Below are positions 4,927-7,684 of a DNA stretch of 7,684 nucleotides, piece by piece. The DNA is from Oscillibacter sp. UBA6647 (GTDB lineage Bacteria; Bacillota; Clostridia; Oscillospirales; Oscillospiraceae), in NCBI GenBank assembly GCA_002455655.1, contig DKLF01000140.1, forward strand, positions 1 through 7,684, given 5' to 3'. The notes below the pieces were generated by a model. It searched no databases and was not told the origin of the DNA. It was given only the letters and a program-made list of their open reading frames with translations. The position numbers were made by a program, and so were the translations under genes. The number at the start of each line of letters is the position of its first letter. Position 1 is the first letter of the stretch.

Positions 4927-6237
4927 TCAGGTCGCAGCGCCCAAAAACGCGGTGGAGAAGAAGGGCACATAGGTGACTATCAGCAGCGCAATCACGCAGG
5001 CGACAATCATGGGCCACACAGCCTTGGACATGGACACAATGGTCACTCTGGTCTTGTCCTTGATGTTTTTCAGCTTGTCGCTGACGCCGATGGCCACGAA
5101 GAGATTCACACCCACGGGCGGAGTCACCTGACCGATCGCCATGTTCACGGTGGACAGCACGCCGAAGTGAACCGGGTTGATACCCAGCTTCACCGCCACA
5201 GGATACATGATGGGGATGAAGATATACATGGCGGAGTTTGCGTCCACGAAGCATCCTGCGATCAGGAAAATCACGTTGACAATCATCAGGAACACATACT
5301 TGTTTCCAGAAATATCCAGAAGCAGTGTCTGGGCCGCGCCCGCGATGCCGTGGACCGTGCAGATATAGGAGAACAGCGTGGCGCCGCCGATGATGAGCAT
5401 GATGCTTCCGGTGGTCTTGCCGGAATCCACCAGCAGGTCATACAGGTCGCGCCATTTCACCTCTCGGTAAATGAACACGCCGACAATCAGACCGTACACC
5501 ACGGAGACGGCAGCCGCCTCGGTGGGTGTGAAAATACCGCCGTAAATGCCGCCCAGTATAATTACGGGCATCAAAAAGCCCCAGAATGCGGAGCGGAAAG
5601 ACTTCCAGCGGGCGCCCCAGGATGCCTTTTCACGGGATGCCTCCAAGCCCTTCACGCGGACCTCGATCATGATGATGACCACCAGAGCAATGCCCATCAG
5701 GATGCCGGGAAGAATCCCGCCCATGAACATGTCGCCAACGGACACGCCAGTGATAGAGGCGTACACCACAAAGGAGATGGAAGGCGGAATGACAATGGCG
5801 ATGGAAGACGCCGCAGCCATCAAGGACGAGGAAAAGGGCGCGGAGAAGCCGCCGCGGTTAATCATGGCGGGAATCAGAATGATACCCAGCGCCGCCACAG
5901 TGGCGGGACCGGAGCCGGAAATCGCACCGAAGAAGCAGGCCACGATGACGCACACGATGGCAATGCCGCCCCGGCGATGGCCGATGCAGTCATCAATAAA
6001 CTCTACCAGACGGGTGGAAATTCCAGCCTTTGCCATGATGTTGCCGGAGAGGACGAAAAACGGAATCGCCAAAAGCAGGAACTTCGCCATGCCGTTGTAA
6101 ACGTTGGTGGGAACCACGGAGAGCTTATCCCCGGCATAAACCATTGCAAAAATGGAAGAAAGGCCCAGTCCCACACTGATGGGTATGTTCAAAAACAGCA
6201 TGATGAAGAAGGTGCCGAACAAAATCAGATTGATCAT
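4927..6237 (-). CDS. dctM: TRAP transporter large membrane subunit, DctM family
   Basis: This 436-residue polytopic protein forms the ion-coupled transport channel. It is built of long hydrophobic segments consistent with about 12 to 13 membrane-spanning or re-entrant helices. Family motifs are clear: FFGAISGSGPATVAALG at 102-118, IPPSI at 150-154, GGIFTPTEAAAV at 233-244, GCFVDANSAMYIFIPIMYP around 328-346, and GQVTPPVGVNLFV at 369-381. The two repeats with Gly/Pro-rich hairpins (SGSGPAT and the GQVTPPVG region) fit the ion-transporter fold of the family. The ATG overlaps the dctQ stop codon by one base (TGATG), so the two are translationally coupled, and AAGGAGG is placed correctly inside the end of dctQ. 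Its length is normal for the family. The substrate cannot be read from this subunit. Confidence 0.96.
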   Translation of the reverse strand: MINLILFGTFFIMLFLNIPISVGLGLSSIFAMVYAGDKLSVVPTNVYNGMAKFLLLAIPFFVLSGNIMAKAGISTRLVEFIDDCIGHRRGGIAIVCVIVACFFGAISGSGPATVAALGIILIPAMINRGGFSAPFSSSLMAAASSIAIVIPPSISFVVYASITGVSVGDMFMGGILPGILMGIALVVIIMIEVRVKGLEASREKASWGARWKSFRSAFWGFLMPVIILGGIYGGIFTPTEAAAVSVVYGLIVGVFIYREVKWRDLYDLLVDSGKTTGSIMLIIGGATLFSYICTVHGIAGAAQTLLLDISGNKYVFLMIVNVIFLIAGCFVDANSAMYIFIPIMYPVAVKLGINPVHFGVLSTVNMAIGQVTPPVGVNLFVAIGVSDKLKNIKDKTRVTIVSMSKAVWPMIVACVIALLIVTYVPFFSTAFLGAAT

Positions 6238-6755
6238 CAGACGTTTCCTCCTTCATCCCCGGTTTTTACACAGTCCGCTTTGTTGTTCATCACGTCGACA
6301 AAGAACTCCACGGTGTGCAGAATCAAAAACACGCAGCCGATGGGCAGGAAAATCGTGAATACCCACTCGGGCCAGCCCAGAGAGAAGGTACGCTTTCCGT
6401 TGGCCAACTGAACCGCAACCTTATCGAAGCCGGTCTTCATCAGCACCAGATAGAACGCAATGTTTGCCACTGTAATAATGGAAACGAAGATTTTTTTGCC
6501 TCGGTTTTTCAGCAAATCGAAAATCAGAGACAGGCTAATCAGGCTGCCCTCTCTGGCGCAGAGCGCACAGCCCAGCATGACCAGAAGAACAAACAGGTTA
6601 ATGACCATTTCCTCGGTCCAGGCAAACTGGCTGTCCGTCATTTTCCTGACCACCACGTTTGCAAAGGTGATTGCCGTGATGAACGCCAGACCCACGCAGA
6701 GAATCAGCTTCTCAATCGTGGCGACGACATCCATGATCTTTTTGTAGACATTCAT
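6237..6755 (-). CDS. dctQ: TRAP transporter small membrane subunit, DctQ family
   Basis: This 172-residue membrane protein supports the large subunit and the docking of the binding protein. Four hydrophobic segments are visible at about 15-37, 48-68, 90-108 and 130-152. NVVVRKMTDSQFAWTEEM (33-50) is the family's characteristic stretch between the first two segments, with the W-x-E-E signature. Where many relatives have GSHI after the second segment, this one has EGSLISL (69-75), so the usual histidine is absent. The ATG at 6755 is preceded by AGGAGGG nine bases away. It is the first gene of the TRAP unit, in Q-M-P order, and faces a divergent hydrolase gene across a 381-base region. Confidence 0.92.
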   Translation of the reverse strand: MNVYKKIMDVVATIEKLILCVGLAFITAITFANVVVRKMTDSQFAWTEEMVINLFVLLVMLGCALCAREGSLISLSLIFDLLKNRGKKIFVSIITVANIAFYLVLMKTGFDKVAVQLANGKRTFSLGWPEWVFTIFLPIGCVFLILHTVEFFVDVMNNKADCVKTGDEGGNV

Positions 6756-6998
6756 TCAATTAATCCCTCCTGTTAATACCGCGGTCCTTCCTTCCGAAAC
6801 TTCTCCCGCCGCCTTCAAAGCATCAGTCACGCGCTCAGGCGCCGGCGCAAAAGTTCTCCTCCGTCGGGTGCCGCTCCACAGAAAATTTTAGTTTCTGCAA
6901 ATGTGGACAAATCTATTAAAGACACACAAAAACGCAATTTTTAAAAGAGCTGCCGTACCGTTCAGTATTCCATCTTTCGCGCAAAGTAAAAAGAACAT

Positions 6999-7026
6999 TT
7001 ATCATATATCGCGCCGTTTATGATAA
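6999..7026. promoter_or_regulatory. 8-bp inverted repeat in the divergent promoter region
   Basis: TTATCATA (6999-7006) and TATGATAA (7019-7026) are perfect inverted arms with a 12-base centre, so the arm midpoints are 20 bases apart, about two helical turns. It ends 14 bases upstream of the hydrolase -35 box and lies upstream of the TRAP unit. Its placement fits a dimeric regulator acting on one or both genes. It could also be chance in AT-rich DNA. Confidence 0.4.
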
Positions 7027-7040
7027 GGCACGGAATTTTA

Positions 7041-7069
7041 TTGGCTTTTTCCAGCCGTCGTGCTATACT
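7041..7069 (+). promoter_or_regulatory. Extended -10 sigma-A promoter of the hydrolase gene
   Basis: TTGGCT (7041-7046) and TATACT (7064-7069) are 17 bases apart, and TG at 7061-7062 adds the extended -10 element. Five of six -10 bases match the consensus. Transcription would start near 7076, leaving a leader of about 60 bases before the ATG at 7137. Confidence 0.7.
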
Positions 7070-7120
7070 CAAGATCGGTCATATCCGTGAAATCGGAAAG
7101 ACCCATTCAACGCTTTCTGC

Positions 7121-7127
7121 AAAGGAG
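7121..7127 (+). promoter_or_regulatory. Ribosome binding site of the hydrolase gene
   Basis: AAAGGAG lies nine bases before the ATG at 7137 and fixes the frame of the partial gene, which would otherwise be easy to miss because it has no stop codon within the window. Confidence 0.75.
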
Positions 7128-7136
7128 TCCTGCGCC

Positions 7137-7684
7137 ATGCCGTTGCGCCAGATCACATTCAGCGCCAACGCCGGGGTTGCCCTGCGTCTGGGTGACGTCC
7201 GCCTTTGGGTGGACGCTTTACACGAAAAGCCCGTCTCCGGGTTTTCCGTCCTCTCCCCCGCGCTTCAGTCCGCCGTAATGGCCCACCCGGAATTTCAACA
7301 GCCAAACCTGATTTTTTGCACCCACTGTCATCCGGATCACTTTTCCCGCCGTCTGTTGGGTCAGGCAATGGAGCGCTGGCCCCTTGCTGAGGTGATTTTG
7401 CCGGAGCGGCAGTTTGAGCGTCAAATCTTGCTCTTCCAGCCCCGTGAAAGGCTGGTGCTTCCGGAGCTGTCCGTCCAGTTCGTCCACCTGCCCCACGAGG
7501 GGAAGGAATACGCCACCGTGGCACATTACGGCTGCCTTCTGGAGCATGAGGGCTTTCGGATTTTGATTGCGGGAGACTGCGCTGTGGCCAGCCCCGCTCT
7601 GCGGGAATTCCTGCTGGAAACCGGGCCGGTGGACCTGGCGCTTCTCAACTTTCCATGGATTACACTGAGCAAGGGGCGGCGGTT
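7137..7684 (+). CDS. Metallo-beta-lactamase-fold hydrolase, N-terminal part
   Basis: An open frame of 182 codons runs off the right edge with no stop. It contains the metal-binding signature HxHxDH as THCHPDH, with H63, H65, D67 and H68. A preceding beta-strand-like LIFC, a candidate third metal histidine at H120 (LPHEG) or H130, and the later IAGDC with D147 are in the expected order for a dinuclear zinc hydrolase. The start is supported by AAAGGAG nine bases upstream and a good promoter. It lacks a signal peptide, so it should be cytoplasmic. The gene is divergent from the TRAP unit; a shared role is possible but not shown. MBL-fold proteins cover lactonases, thioesterases, nucleases and others, so no substrate is assigned. 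The C-terminal part is missing. Confidence 0.85.
   Translation, partial: MPLRQITFSANAGVALRLGDVRLWVDALHEKPVSGFSVLSPALQSAVMAHPEFQQPNLIFCTHCHPDHFSRRLLGQAMERWPLAEVILPERQFERQILLFQPRERLVLPELSVQFVHLPHEGKEYATVAHYGCLLEHEGFRILIAGDCAVASPALREFLLETGPVDLALLNFPWITLSKGRR

Larger units (their letters stand above)
6756..7136. other. Divergent regulatory region between dctQ and the hydrolase gene
   Basis: The 381 bases hold no gene I can support. The part next to dctQ (6773-6890) is GC-rich and would be a long leader. The part from 6890 to 7060 is AT-rich and carries the control signals: a good promoter for the hydrolase (7041-7069) and an 8-bp inverted repeat (6999-7026). For the TRAP unit I see only weak promoter candidates on the minus strand. 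One is an extended -10-like TGGAATACT ending at 6964, with a poor -35. Another is TAAAAT (around 6885-6890) with TTGTCC only 14 bases away. No -24/-12 sigma-54 site was found. Confidence 0.5.

Noticed and set aside
6773..7040. Sigma-54 promoter for the TRAP unit, as found for some acetoin and dicarboxylate systems
   Set aside because: I found no GG-N10-GC pattern resembling TGGCAC-N5-TTGC on the minus strand.
1..7684. CRISPR arrays, insertion sequences, tRNA or rRNA genes
   Set aside because: No regularly spaced direct repeats, transposase motifs, terminal repeats or recognisable RNA genes were seen on either strand.

Overview
The window looks like chromosomal DNA from a fairly GC-rich anaerobic Bacillota, most likely an Oscillospiraceae-type clostridium. 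This is an inference from three things: strong GGAGG-type ribosome binding sites, a lipoprotein signal on the solute-binding protein, and high-GC coding sequence interrupted by AT-rich promoter regions. No phylogenetic marker gene is present.

Six complete genes lie on the minus strand and one partial gene on the plus strand. In transcription order (right to left), the minus-strand genes are the TRAP transporter small membrane subunit (dctQ, 6755-6237), the large membrane subunit (dctM, 6237-4927) and the solute-binding lipoprotein (dctP, 4850-3807). They are followed by a thiamine-diphosphate 2-oxoacid/acetoin dehydrogenase: E1 alpha (3615-2623), E1 beta (2601-1627) and E2 acyltransferase (1601-261). 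At the right edge a metallo-beta-lactamase-fold hydrolase starts at 7137, diverges from the transporter and runs off the window.

The six genes look like one operon, but the sequence argues for two transcription units. A strong intrinsic terminator (3721-3757) follows dctP. After it comes a separate promoter for E1 alpha, whose -35 box lies inside a 20-bp inverted repeat that resembles an operator. A second short inverted repeat sits in the E1 alpha leader. The TRAP genes have the order Q-M-P, with an intercistronic hairpin just before dctP.

The simplest functional model is that the TRAP system imports an organic acid with sodium or protons, and the E1/E2 complex oxidatively cleaves that acid or a product of it to acyl-CoA and NADH. 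The E1 sequences look most like the acetoin dehydrogenase (AcoA/AcoB) branch. Acetoin is uncharged and is not a usual TRAP substrate, so the real substrate is open. No E3 (dihydrolipoamide dehydrogenase) is encoded here. The E2 appears to carry two consecutive E3/E1-binding domains.

Beyond E2, the 260 bases at the left edge hold no convincing gene. They are packed with inverted repeats, including a candidate three-way junction (173-235), and form the most densely structured noncoding part of the window.
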